A program made the position numbers and the translations under genes. The notes below the pieces were generated by a model. It worked only from the letters and a program-made list of their open reading frames with translations. It was not told the DNA's origin and did no database searches. 64,000 nucleotides of DNA, taken from Nilaparvata lugens. Lineage: Eukaryota > Arthropoda > Insecta > Hemiptera > Delphacidae. Where the stretch lies: contig NC_052507.1 in the NCBI RefSeq assembly GCF_014356525.2, positions 58,998,053 to 59,062,052 of the forward strand. Reading direction: 5' to 3'. Shown here piece by piece: positions 11,490 through 23,905 of this stretch (positions are counted from its first letter, which is position 1; every line of letters begins with the position of its first letter).

Positions 11490-12697
11490 GTTATCATTTT
11501 TTTTTTTTTTGAAAATGCATCAGATTTCAACCTCTCCAGCATGCAAAATTGAAGTGCGATATGACATTCCCAGGAGAATTTCATCCAGTAGTTTTTGAAG
11601 GAATCCCTTTTCATAATTTTAGTTAGAAAATACTGACTAACACATAGTACCTCCTGTATATACAAATAATAAATAGTACCCACCTATAAAAAATTATAGA
11701 AATATTATATAAAAATAAATTCCTGTTTATTATCCAAAGTTATATCAAATCTCTAATAAGACAGTAAATTATATTTTTGTTAATTATATAGTTTTATTAT
11801 ATAAATTGCGATGTATAGGATTGCGTATTTTGCTAGTAGTATTTGTGGATAATATTTTGTTTTATTCAAACTTCATTACTTCCTCCTAGTGAATATTTCT
11901 ATGATTGTTTACTCCCGATAACATTAAAAATGTAGACCATATTGTAACATCAACTGATGCATTTCAACTCATAAAAATCTTTATCACTTCCATGGTAGTT
12001 AGATTTTGACGGAAATTTGGTTTATACAAGCTAATGCTCTACACCCTACGCACCTTTCCAAGTTTTATCCCATCCATTCTGAATGATTTTTTCTTTCCAA
12101 ATACATCCTCCGTCGTCACCTCCTCCACAATGCGAGGAGATCCATTACATGAGCACATTCCTCCATAAATTGTCCAATTCATGAATTTCTATCATCTGAT
12201 TGATTTTTCCAATTCTGTTTTCCTGGATGTTAATTTGATTCCCAGGTATATTCCCATTCTTTTTCATCATCCACATCATTCTCCCTCTTCCTTCTGATAA
12301 CTCTTTTAATCTAATTCCACTATAAATACAGTTCTCATAATTTATTACCATATTTTTTTTCTCTTGACAACGCTTTCTAAATTCCATTTCTTATAGATTA
12401 TACTTCTATATACTACTTGGTATCTTGTTCTTTTTGTACAAGAACTCATCTTTCATCGGTATCTTCATCCTCCATAGCTCTTCTAATTTCACCGTTGTAT
12501 GGAATATTGATTAATAATAAGCATTTCTCATAACTTTTTACCCGTTTTTGAAAACTATTTTAATAATTCCACTCAAATGTGAATTCTAGTTCAACCCTTA
12601 ATAACTTTTCCAATAATTCCACTTCAATAAAATTTGTTTCAACTACACAATTTATTTAATTTTACACAATTTCCTAATTTTCAAATTTTGTTTTCAG
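11490..12697. other. Intron
   Basis: Mostly AT-rich; pyrimidine-rich from about 12050. No exon or repeat is recognised. A minus-strand ORF at 12145-12387 looks like chance. Confidence 0.4.
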
Positions 12698-12886
12698 GCG
12701 CACACCTACCAGCCAGGCATCCCTCACATCGCGCACAAACGTCTCAACTACCTGTCGGCGTCCACCCCGCCACCGCGCACCAAACGCGCACAACTCTACG
12801 CCGAACTGGACCGCATCAACCACCGGGTACGGCCCCATCTAGCTTACGTCCCCTCCGAGGACTTCCTCAACTCCCGATCGATTGTG
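12698..12886 (+). CDS. Common exon of the + strand gene
   Basis: Acceptor TTTTGTTTTCAG ends at 12697 and donor GTG|GTAAGC follows 12886. The 63 codons run in phase 0 at both ends: starts AHTYQPGIPHIAHKR, includes TKRAQLYAELDRINHRV and ends with SEDFLNSRSIV. GC is far above the flanking intron, with a coding-type third-position bias. It is basic and Pro/Tyr-containing, with no signal peptide or membrane segment. It follows either MDLKHLTPAVGR or the 11392 exon. A tentative, unchecked thought is an insect myofilin-type muscle thick-filament protein. Confidence 0.85.
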
Positions 12887-15213
12887 GTAAGCATGCGGAC
12901 GCCATTTTATGGCTCAAAAACACCACAAACTGTGGTGCAACTGGGAGATGATGGAAGGACTAGGAGGGTCCTCTTATTGTGAATAAACCACAACACAACT
13001 ATCTAAACCTCTAAATCTTGTCGCAACTGAAATGCATAACGGTAACGCATGAGGGTTTGCTGTGAGGGTTTGACAGAAAATGTACAGTTTTTCATTCATA
13101 TTACACACTATCAACAATTTAAAACTAATCACAAGTTAGTCTCAAATTGAACAAAGAGTGATTGAAAAATGTCCCTATAATTCAAGTTCACCTACTGTAT
13201 TAAATTTATGTTTCAATTCAAGCTTGAAACAAATGAGATATTTTTCATACGTGCTGTATATCGCACACGCATGATGAAATAAAAGATAGCTTTTCTTTAA
13301 AATTATGCATTGATATTACACTCTACAGCTCTGATTCATAATCACATCGTCATTTTTTCGTGTATCATAATCACTACTCATGACTAAATTAATGTATATA
13401 TTATTTATTTGAAATTAATCTCACCAGATACTAAGATAGGGCATAGGCTTACAATAATAGACCTACTGTACAGATTTCCAATAACCGTTTTTTGAGTCAA
13501 ATAAATGATGAATTGAGTAGGACATATATGATGAAAGTCCTATTCCATCTCTCTCAATATTATAATAAATGTGTTATTGAATTATTGTTGATTAACTTAC
13601 GCTATAATAAGAATAATCAATAATCGAAATGTAAAAATGCTTCTTGATTAATGTAAAATTAACTAGCAATTTTTGCAAATGTATTTGAAATGATTTTGTT
13701 AATTTTTGTACAGATTTTCAACATCCTGTAATATATTATGTAGCACTGTCTTCTATATCTTGTATAATATCTCAAGCTTCATATAATAAACTAAACTTTC
13801 AAAAGTTGCTGTGTACAATTTCTATGCTTGCAGTTAATATAGCTTTTCTTGAGAATTAATAGAAGTTCCCTGTTCATTCTATGAATAGTTGGAAGTTACT
13901 GCATATGAATATTAATAACTCCACACTTGTTGTATAAATGAACTATAATGAAGTAATTTATATTGGGATGAATCCCGAATAATATAGGGAATCAGTCACA
14001 AAACCAGAGATAAGTCATAATAAGCTATCACCAGAAAATCCAAATAAGAAATATGATATTATTAACAAGAATAATAATAATTTTGAGGGAAATTTTAATT
14101 TTATATATAGCCTATGTTCTTTAAATAAGAATTTCACCATCATGAATGAAAATTTAATTCACCAATATAGATCCCCTTGATGACCTATGGGCTACATTTA
14201 TTTGTGTTTTCACATCACTAATAATGGAACAAATAGTTATAAGTTGTCAATCATTCCAATAAATCAAATTTCATCACATTATCTCATTCACAAATACTAC
14301 AGTTTACCTTTTTTCTGGAGTGGAAGTTTTATTGAGTTTATACTTTGATGATTGAAGTTCAAGGATTTTTTCACAAACAAATGTTTTTATTTTGTGTGGT
14401 TTTGATGATGAAGAAATAGTTTAGTTTTCAGACAACATAGGTACATTTTGTGTCTGTTTACCTGTGGTGTCAATTGTGAACCCAATTTTATTATTTCCCT
14501 ACCTTGGATAGATACAACACTAGTGTCATCCATTATAATTATATTTAATCCTGATTTTGCACACCCCAGCTTCAGATTGTAAACTTTTAATAGACTGTTG
14601 GGACTTTTTCTAGAAATTGCATGCATTTTCATTTTCATATCTAGTTGGATATGTGAAATAATAATAATTTATAGTATCAAAAAGTGAAAATATTGAAAAA
14701 ATTCTGAAAAAGATGGAGATAATTTGCAAACTATATTATTTCTTCTAATAATTCATATCCTCAATGAATTATCAAAAATTTTCAGTTAACCAGTTAAATG
14801 ATTTGACAACTTAACACTGGAGTACCAAGATTCTCCGATATCAAACGATTCCAATTATTCTAAGTTTGATATCAACGTCTTATTTAGAATCATCTTGGTT
14901 TTTGACTCTTGAGTGATTGTAGCGTTCTCTTAAATAATGAGTATGTGGTTGAAAATTTTGGTGAGAATAGACTAAAAATGGTAGACTCCAGAATTTTCGT
15001 CATTTTCAAATAATGAATTCCTTCATTTTAAAAATACCCTTGCAAACTAACGCCAACAAATTTACGTAGATTGGTATTTGATTATTATTTGGTTTCATGT
15101 TTTCAGGCTGATTATTTCCTACTGGTATGTATTTTGAAAATCAAAATTAGAAATCCTTCCTCCTGCATGTATACAATAAATTCTGTAACTATAAATTTTG
15201 CTTGCCTGTATTT

Positions 15214-15260
<47 letters not shown>

Positions 15261-15284
15261 TATATATATATATATAATATATAT

Positions 15285-15347
<63 letters not shown>

Positions 15348-15906
15348 ATATAAATGATTTATGCAATCTTATGCACTACCATACAAGCTCCATGTATTTG
15401 ACATCAGCACTAGAAGTGAGATTAATTTGAATTATCAAAATTACCTCGCTTTATAATATTATGAATTCGTATAACTGAGATAAAGAACTACCGTACTCTA
15501 GCATCATAAAATACATTCCGAACTGATGAATTCCAAAAAATAAAATTCAGAGAAATACCGTTGAATTATATTGATTTGATACCTATATTAGTAAGTGTAG
15601 TTGATAGTTTTCGAGCTGAAATTAGAAATGTAGATAATGCTAGGTCCTTGTAATTTATTAGATAATATTAATTAATTTAAGTATGTTTTGAATAGCTATT
15701 ATTTGCTAAACAAGGAATATTATGGTAGAACGATGCCAGTAATATTGAAAAAATAAACAATTGCAGATTAATTTCAAATCCCTAAAATAACCAGCAGTGC
15801 TGGGATAAGAATAATTGAAACAATGCTTTGGAGAATGATTGGTTTTTCAATTCTGATTCCTGATATAATTTGTGATTGATAATGGTTATTGCTGATTAAA
15901 TTGCAG
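12887..15906. other. Intron
   Basis: A 3-kb AT-rich intron. Apart from the CT/TA microsatellite at 15216-15353 I see no structured element or supported exon. Confidence 0.5.
15216..15353 (+). repeat. Compound (CT)n(TA)n microsatellite
   Basis: About 15 CT dinucleotides are followed by about 105 bp of TA dinucleotides broken by TATAATA/TATTATA phase slips at roughly 20-bp intervals. ORFs across it are meaningless low-complexity reads. Confidence 0.95.
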
Positions 15907-16019
15907 AATTTCAGCGATGAGACGAGATCAATCAGAGCGCAGACAGCTGCTCTGCTGAAGAGAGTGCACACCCCCCTGCCCCGTGCCGTCCGGCCCCTTC
16001 CCATCAGCGGCACATTCGA
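15907..16019 (+). CDS. Internal exon of the + strand gene
   Basis: Acceptor GATTAAATTGCAG ends at 15906 and donor CGA|GTATGT follows 16019. The frame reads NFSDETRSIRAQTAALLKR, VHTPLPRAVRPLPISGTF, then two bases of an Asp codon (phase 2). It is GC-rich and continues the phase-0 frame of the 12698 exon. The Arg/Pro-rich end suggests an extended, basic segment. Its phase-2 end can be completed by either of the alternative exons at 18847 and 20154. Confidence 0.85.
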
Positions 16020-18846
16020 GTATGTACTATTTATACTTTTATTAGTAGATAAAATGATAAAACCCCAACAATTTCAAAGATATCAACATTTTCCAATTTC
16101 ATAAAATCTAAACTGCTATCGAGAAATAGAATAGGATGGGTTTTAAATAATATAAAATGAGAGAATCTTAGCATTTCTTATTGCGCATTCAAATCATGAG
16201 AGCACAGTTGAGAAAAAATTGTCAATTCATTGACAAATAATATCCAATTGGAGATTCAATCACCTTCGATTACAGCCGTATGTGATTAAAGTCTTATTCA
16301 AATTTTATTTTAATTACAACTCAATCATGAATTTTATTTTGGCAATATTAAGAAACAATTTCTGTAATAATTTTCGATAAAATTGATTTTATTGAATTTG
16401 ATTTTATTTTATATTTTATTTATTTTAATTTAATTTTATTTTATATCTTATTTATTTTAATTTGATTTTTTGAATGTATTAACTATAATTATGCCTTCTG
16501 AGAGTTCGGAAAGTCACTGTGCACCAAGTCACTTCTATTACTCAAGTGAGCAGTAACTTTTCGAACTCTCTGTAGAATTTTAGTACTGTATTATAAATTT
16601 ATCATATTTCATTGAATTATTGGTAGGCTATAGACTTCTAATACATTCATTCAAAGGTGGATGAATTTCATCAAACTTTGGCACAAATCATTCATTTTAT
16701 TACCCTACAGCATATTTCTAAAATCAATTTTTAAGTTTTATTTGTTCAAAATCATCATTAATTTATCTGTAAGTATGTATATATTATTCGTCATGTGTAG
16801 ATATTGCTGATCGAATAATTGAGAAATTATTTTGAAACGTAGTGTTTGATTCTCGATGATAGATTTTCAAAATTTATTAATTATTAATCAGGAAGCATTC
16901 AATCAAAGAATTTTATATGATATAGAATCAAAATATATAGCCTATATTTTGTACCGGCGGTACCGCTTATTGTATTCTCCCATTAGGCCGATTTATTAGA
17001 GGCTAATAATTCAACAAGCAACTGAATAGAATAAAAGCACATTTTCTTCATAAGATTATCAAATATAATTTTCCAGAAAAATGTTTCATATCAATATTGA
17101 GCTCAATCTATAGATAGGCCTAATTTATCATAATCTATTGATGTATTTCTTCTCAGCTTATTTGAAATAGGCCTATCTATAGGCTATCTACTTTACATGA
17201 TTTCATAGAAATCTTAAGGTCGAAAATTTTTTCAGTGTTGAGAATCAAACACCAAAACACTGTATATTTTACATAATTCATTGTTGCTTGCTTCACCCAT
17301 TGTTTTATTGTTTGTTCCCTATCATTCATTATTGTTTGCTCCATATTTTTCCTCAACCCTTCACTCATCATTGCATAATACTTCCTACATGTCTTACACC
17401 ATTCCATCCATTACAAACATAAGACCCACATTCAAAACTAAAATTATTCTTTTTATATCCACATAATAGCATGTACAGAATACTCCTATCTCCAAATGCA
17501 AACAAAAAAAAACATCGATGCATATTACATAAATTAACGTAGAAGAAATCCAATCGAATTTCATTAACAATACATCTACCTACATTTAGATCAATTATTT
17601 TAATGATTCGGTCCAATTTCCCAGACAGGCCTTAGAAATTCGATATTCTTCACAACAAATTTTCACGAAACTATCATTGCATCTGCTTAAACATCATATT
17701 CTCCATCATTCTCAATTCTATTATTATTTAGATTAATTAACAGAATACATTTAAATTGGAATTCAACAAAATTTTGAATGTAGGAGAGATCGTTTCAGAT
17801 TGCTATAAGCATTAAAAGGGGAAGTCATGGAGTTGAGACAACTGATATAGGTGACTGTAACACTGATAAAATTCTATGATTTACAAAAGAGGGAGTGAGA
17901 TAAGTTGAAGTAATAATGAGACAGCGTGGAATCAATGATGAATAAGGAGTTACATGGTATACTATAGAATACTAAATTAGGTACGATATCGTTGCAAATA
18001 ACTCATGGCTGCTAAATGATGAAACATGAAGAATAAATGAATGGAGGTAAGAGAAATCAATATAAGAGTAAAATGATGGTGGATGGACAACTGGACTCTA
18101 AGCAACCACACGGTACTACACAGAACAACTTTTCTTGACATGAAAAACCGAAAAATCTATCTTGATTTGCAGCTAGGATACCCGCGTTGTAATATCCTTG
18201 ATTGATCCAGCCTTCCGGATTACAATGCAAATTATGGGCGGCCTGAATTAGGTCTAAAATAATATATTTCATAGCTTAAATTTGAAAAACCAAGCAATGA
18301 ACCTCTAAACAAACCGCTAAGCCTAAAACTCTACAATTCAACAGCAGAATGAACTCAGCAGAAGTTTCAAGAATAACTTGAGTCAAACTGTGCAACCTGT
18401 TGCAGCCTCCATACAAAACAGAGAGAGCCAAACTAGAAATCAACCAACTACAGATAAACTCTTCAACACTAAGAACTGCATAATTTCTCCACATAATGGA
18501 TGAGTTTTTGAATTCGACAATATTCTGCTCATCCCATCACTCTACTACAATGGAGAACAACACGATCAAAATCCACCCTCGAGTATTCCTTTATAAGTCT
18601 GCAAAAACTCAATACTAAATCATTTTCAATAGAAACCCTGTTTTTGAATCTATATACCCTGAATAATATTTTCAAAACCAATAGAAACACAATTGAAGCG
18701 AAATGAAAACAAACTGCACGTCCTTTCTCCACATCCCTGACCAAAAATGAAAATTTGAACGGGGAAAACCACCCTAAGACTTGCACGATCCTTGAAAAAA
18801 GGGACTGAACAACCCCAACTAAAACGAGCGTGATCTGACTCAGCAG
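16020..18846. other. Intron
   Basis: AT-rich intron. It holds a two-copy tandem of a TTTATTTATTTTAATTT motif near 16401-16468 and the short hairpin at 16498-16572. Overlapping minus-strand ORFs near 18060-18940 have no support as genes; the last ones are shadows of the exon at 18847. Confidence 0.5.
16498..16572. other. Short imperfect hairpin in intron
   Basis: The arm GAGAGTTCGGAAAGTCACTG (from 16500) pairs with CAGTAACTTTTCGAACTCTC (ending 16570). Pairing is about 28-30 bp with a few mismatches and a loop of roughly 14 nt. The size is in the pre-miRNA range, but it could equally be a tiny palindromic transposon remnant. Confidence 0.5.
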
Positions 18847-18998
18847 CCGGTTCGCTGATCTGGATGTGGTCGATGACGTCGATGACGATGATGACGACAT
18901 CATCAGACACAGCGCCAAAGCTGACGATTACGTCAGACAAATGCTGGAACCGCCGCGTAGTGTCGCCAACGACATCTATGTGCGAAGTCTCTATGTCG
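18847..18998 (+). CDS. Alternative exon 1 of a mutually exclusive pair (Asp-rich)
   Basis: The acceptor is CAGCAG (18841-18846), a NAGNAG pair that could vary one residue. The exon takes 1 nt to complete the previous codon, then reads RFADLDVVDDVDDDDDD, IIRHSAKADDYVRQMLEPP and ends SVANDIYVRSLYV in phase 1 at G|GTAGGT. The run DDVDDDDDD is strongly acidic. Its DDYVRQMLEP matches DDYISRMIDP in the exon at 20154, and both exons have the same entry and exit phases. They look like a tandem-duplicated, mutually exclusive pair. Joining both would frameshift to an early TGA. Confidence 0.75.
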
Positions 18999-19124
18999 GT
19001 AGGTTGACTTGACGTTACCTCTGGATCTGTTCTTCTTTAGTTTGGATGGGGCGGTTCCATCTAGTGAGGGTCGGTGATGACATGACGCATGTTGGTTAGG
19101 CCTCTGGGAACATCACTGAATAGA

Positions 19125-19900
19125 ACAAGTTGAAACTTAAACAATCATCAGTCGTCCACATATTGGCGTTGCCAGATTGTGTCAAATTGTGTTTCTTTCA
19201 AATTTCTAATGCTGGTAGGCCTGCAGTAGAATGCAAGTCCATAATTATTATTTATTTTTGGCTACAGATCATATGAATATGGATAATATAATATTATAAT
19301 GATTCACTAAAACATTATAGGCTTAGTTATAGTTATAGGCAATAAAACTGGAGCACTTATTTACCTAACTACTTTTGACTTGTGTGGAAATAATTTCAAT
19401 TATTTTTTAATAACTTACTTGCCTCCACCATCCATCCACTTTATATTTTTAAACATATAATTTTCTAACGAGTAAAAAATTCGTTGTCTGGTCAAATTTC
19501 TCAACATTGACAGACATTATATTCATTAATTGAAAAATGCTCTATGAAATGAATGAAAAATATGAGTCTAGTGAAGCGCCATTGAAAAATTTATTCTTCT
19601 AATAATTGAAATACAGAGTATAAAATAATACTCAACTTAAATATTAACAGTAGGCCTTCAACTCATTCATTCCTACATCTGATAACTCAAAGAAAAGTAA
19701 TACAGTACCACATTCAAACAAAAAACATTTTTTCACAATTTGAATTTTACTAATAAAGTTCAATTTTCCCTTCCAACTCATCAACCCTGAAACTTCTCAA
19801 GGAATCAAAGATGATGTCTTAGTTTCAATATTCTGTGGTTTGATTGGAAATTTGAAGAATTTACAATTGGACACAATTTGACAATGACGCTGTATTCATG
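19125..19900. mobile_element. Inverted-repeat transposon, family 1 copy b (diverged)
   Basis: Left arm blocks AAGTTGAAACTT and CAGATTGTGTCAAATTGTGT correspond to the right arm ACAATTGGACACAATTTGAC. Interior blocks CTCAACATTGACAGACAT and ATCAACCCTGAAACTTCTC match the element at 10127-10735. It lies in the intron between the two alternative exons. The ends are approximate because of divergence. Confidence 0.6.
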
Positions 19901-19939
19901 CGGGTGACTGCTTGAGTCACATCTTGCTCTATTCGAACT

Positions 19940-20153
19940 ATAAGTTGGATTATGTGACAACATGACGCATGTTATGGACCATGCAAGGTCTTGTGACAAC
20001 ATTACACATAGGGTTATGAGACAAACTTTATACGCATGTCGGATTCAGCCCACCCAGCACCAAGTGGGATTATGTGACAAGTTATGGCACATGTTGCGGG
20101 GTTATGTGTCAGCACAAGATGAGGTTATGTGACAGCATGTTGCATGTTTTCAG
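19940..20153 (+). repeat. Degenerate minisatellite running into an exon acceptor
   Basis: About six imperfect units of 25-35 bp share GGTTATGTGACA and a GCATGTT-type block (examples near 19950, 20013, 20067, 20098 and 20121). The last unit, ...GACAGCATGTTGCATGTTTTCAG, supplies the acceptor of the exon at 20154. A related single copy (GACATGACGCATGTT) lies near 19079, about 80 bp after the donor of the alternative exon. Confidence 0.7.
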
Positions 20154-20272
20154 CCACGTCGAGACAGCGATCCCCGAGCGCATCACATCAGATGACTACA
20201 TCAGCCGAATGATAGATCCCGCCAAGTATCCGACCCTAGCCCAGGAGGAAAACCAAAAGAAAGTGTCCATTG
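20154..20272 (+). CDS. Alternative exon 2 of a mutually exclusive pair
   Basis: Acceptor GTTTTCAG ends at 20153; the donor is ATTG|GTAGGT after 20272. One nt completes the Asp codon begun at 16019. The frame then reads HVETAIPERITSDDYISRM, IDPAKYPTLAQEENQKK and VSI, ending in phase 1. Its entry and exit phases equal those of 18847-18998, and the DDYxxxM(I/L)(D/E)P core is shared. With this exon the full coding length sums to 719 codons including stop, exactly in frame. Confidence 0.82.
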
Positions 20273-20540
20273 GTAGGTTTTCAAAAGTACACACCAGTAG
20301 TGAAAAGCCAGTAGATAGATTATTGGTTGGGACTGGAAATGTGAGACCTCTGAAAACTCAATCATAATTTGCTTTCAAAAATAACTTTGAATAAATTTAA
20401 TGGATTGATAAATCCAAATTAGTCGATTCAATGCTTTTAGCACTATTTTTTCCAATCTTCATTTGTCTTGGCTTGTAGGATACTATTCATACTAAAATAG
20501 TGATGTACTGAGGTTTTACTTTAGAAACACTCTGTATATT

Positions 20541-20646
20541 GTGGGTCAAGTAGAAGATGGTGCTCCTATTGCCTCACTTCGCCCACATCATTTTTAATAT
20601 CGTAAAGGGTAAATAAAAAATGCATTTATCTATCTATCTATCTATA
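20541..20646 (+). mobile_element. LINE/SINE-like 3' tail with (TATC)n
   Basis: This GC-richer patch has GGTGCTCCTATTGCCTCACTT, then GTAAAGGGTAAATAAA, and ends in ATCTATCTATC repeats. The same order of motifs occurs on the minus strand at 31494-31573. That is typical of 5'-truncated non-LTR retroelement ends; the family is not determined. Confidence 0.55.
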
Positions 20647-20934
20647 TTATTATCTATCTATATTAGTGGTGCATTATTATAGCTTTGAAAAAAGCCTCGA
20701 GGGCGTAAAGCTTACATAAAATGTTAGAGATTGGCTTGCTGCACAGCAGCAATTAGCAAAGCTCTCTCATTATTATCTTTATCCTATTAGAATATTATTG
20801 CTGCTCTTGTATATTATGGTATACGATATATGTTACTCCACTCTCATTTATACAGAAGCTCATGTTTCCAGTCTCAATCAGTAATTTATTGTTGCTGCTT
20901 TAGAAGCGATCAGGTCTTGTGCTATGTTCACATC

Positions 20935-21610
20935 TGCGATTCTGCCTTGATATACTATAGAAAATAGTATATAGAACATAGGCTATACTAATATATTACC
21001 GTAATGATAAAAGTCGAGGTATAACAATTCAGTACAAGATTATTATTCTTGTTCCCAAGTAATAAAGGTGAAAATTATTGTGAGAATAAAACTTGATTTA
21101 TTTTTCGGCTTCTCTAAAAATGTGCCCTCTAAACTATAAACAGTAGGCTACCGGTAGTTCAGTTTGAAGGATATTCATTCACTCATAGTCCATGATAGGA
21201 GGTGTTCACATCAGCGACTCACCCTCAGCACTTTTTATTCATATTTTTTTCCTAAAGCCAATTTCATATACTGTATTACTAAATTGTAGGCTCATATTTT
21301 ATTGTTGATTCTCCGTCGAACGTAAGATTATATCTACTCCATGAACACATATAGCTTCATATAGAGCTAGAATCCCCCATACAGTACCTACAGTATATAT
21401 ATATCTTTTGGCATTTTTCGCAGATGTGAACACAGCCAATACATGTAGCTTTTATCAGTTGTAGATTGAGTAGTTTCTTAACAGCGTTTGGAAATACATC
21501 AACGCGGTAGAAATTCGAGTTTCCAGTTTCAAAAAACACGTAAATAAAAGCAAGCTCCAAAATCCACGCAACGGTATCTATTCAACGCAGAAGTGAACGT
21601 AGCTCAAGGC
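20935..21610. mobile_element. Possible inverted-repeat element
   Basis: Blocks GTTCACATCTGCG (about 20938) and GTGTTCACATCAGCG (about 21203) are complemented by CGCAGATGTGAACAC (about 21419) and CGCAGAAGTGAACGTAG (about 21585), with CTTGA/CAAGGC outside. This suggests nested or diverged MITEs with weakly defined ends. Confidence 0.4.
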
Positions 21611-23905
21611 AATCTTAGACTAGACTAAGACAAATAAAAATAGAGTATTAAAGGAAAATTATATGAAACATCATAGACAAACTCACAACAATGCTAGACA
21701 TATAGGTTAATGAGAAATACGTAGCAGAGATATTATATTCAGTAAACCCACTAAACCAACAATCAGAATGATTCATAGGTATGATTAGCAAAAACCTTTC
21801 AAGATTCTACCTCTCATTAGGGTTTGGCACATGATAAAACAATGCTTATCTAATTCCAATACTATCACCCAACTTCCGCCACCCTAGTACAGTCAAACCC
21901 GCAACATCCTATGAAATATTATATGATCAATGTTCCCTAGTGTCATTGTCATAACAAATTTCTATGTCTCATTCATAACATCACCTCAAAATCTAATTGA
22001 CATTATTTATTTTTCGGTCAAGTTACCATGAAATATTGGCATCACGGTCGTGGAAGAGTGAGTACTGTATGTTATGCAATAATTTGCATACATGTGGAAG
22101 CATAATACATGTTATGGCATGAACTTGCAGCCGTCTGTGACATGGTTGAAAGCTATATTTGCTCAAAAACTGTCTTTGCATGGGTGAAATTGAAAAGTAG
22201 ATTCCTTCTTATTACGAATTTGCATTCTATACCTGGATGTCGTTTTTGTATTTTTGGAATTTGTTTTTTTGATGTGGCCCTATTTCCAGACTTTTTTTCA
22301 TTCTTAGAATTGACGTAAGATTTCAAAATTGATCTCATCAATATCTTTTTACAAAATTGATGAAATTTTGAAAAACAATTTTTGACTCTGTGTGCCGATT
22401 TTTCCTCCTCTTCTATTCTCAATCCAAATTTTTGTGTTTTTGACTCATGTATTTTTGATCTCGTCTTGTATTTGAAATTTGAAGATCTTGATTTCCACGT
22501 GATCTTTGGAAAACTAAGATTGAAGGGAAGAAAATTGCTATTAACGTTCTCTATTCAAACAGAAAAAATGTTGTGCTATTCTGTAGAATAGAGGATGATT
22601 ATTTATAAGGGAATCCTCTCAAGAGTTTGCTTGAAAGAGTTAGATCAGATATAATACATTTTTGTTCTGAGGTATAATAGTATCTTTCATGTTTTCAACT
22701 AAGGTAAATAACTTCCATTTTTGTAGGACTGAACCTATAGAGTTCCGTAATCGAAAGAAACAGAATTCGTTGTTTAAATCTAATTGCATTCAAAACCAGT
22801 GCAAACCACGTTCATGTTGATAACTTAAATTATTTGGAGGGAGAAAAATCAAGTGTTGAGGAAACAAAAAATAGAAATGAAATAATAATGTCATTGATTT
22901 TGAAAAAAAACTACTGCTATTGATTTTTAACTGTTATCATGTAATTTCTCATTAAATAATATCTCAATCTCAGACTCCAAGTAATATCTCAAATAATATC
23001 ATGTTCATCAAACTCCAAGTCACCTCTGGGTGAAATTGGTCTGAAACTCTATGCATGAATACATTCAAGCATAATTATTGTCTAATGATACTTATTGCAT
23101 CCAATTTTAACAATAAAATTTCACCACTTTATGTAAAAATAAAATAATCAATATAAATCTACCATTCATTCATAATCTGATACAGTATAATCATCCATTT
23201 ATAATCTGATGTAGATTACACATCACTACAACATCTAAAATTGCATTAGAATGAGGTGTTCACAGTAGGAAATTATATTCAATAGACTTTTAAATATAAA
23301 TCACAATGTTCATACTTAGGCTTCAAACTCACTCTTTTTGCCCTCTATCATTATAATAATTCGTATCAACTAGCTTCTTAAATCATGATAATAGTGTCAT
23401 TTGAGTAAATAACTAGGATTGGTGTCTTGATGAGGTACATTGTAGTGTTTGGAATGATATGAATATCACATGTTTCAACGAATCATAGTACAGTACAAAA
23501 AGCATGTAAAAATTAAGGTGACCACATTTTTTCAGGTTTTAGATCTTTCCTGTTTCAATGAATAAGTACCTCATACTATCTGATATCTGTTCCTTCGTCT
23601 ATTTTTTACATAGTTGTAAGATTTTTCTAAGCATTCTTCTTATCTAGTAATCCGCTTCTTCAAACCTGCTGCAAAGAACTCAGCCGCCAATCAACTTCTT
23701 ACGGGACCCACCGCGCACACATCATGTGATAACAAAGTTTTTTGGTCGAAATGCTGCTGATGGTTTCTCACAAACCTCAGGTACTTGGTCAGCCAGCTCT
23801 TGAAGCGTTATTCTTGACAAGATGGCGCTCAATCCACAACTTGAGTTATATGGGTGCTCAACGATCTTGTAGATTGAATGCCTTCCCTTCAAGGATCGGA
23901 GAGTA
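21611..23905. other. Intron with dispersed repeat pieces
   Basis: Mostly AT-rich intron. The segment 23275-23430 recurs in direct orientation at 27882-28040 (roughly 85-90% alike by eye). The segment 23667-23748 recurs inverted at 27781-27872 (shared ACCAAAAAACT..TGTTAT and CTTTGCAGCAG). They bracket the foldback elements at 23906-27361. No exon is supported. Confidence 0.55.

Noticed and set aside
15112..15366. Tyr/Ile-rich ORFs over 15.1-15.4 kb
   Set aside because: They are reads through the CT/TA microsatellite.
18529..18940. Two minus-strand ORFs of 129 and 96 codons
   Set aside because: They overlap, partly antisense to, the Asp-rich exon and its upstream intron; no independent support.
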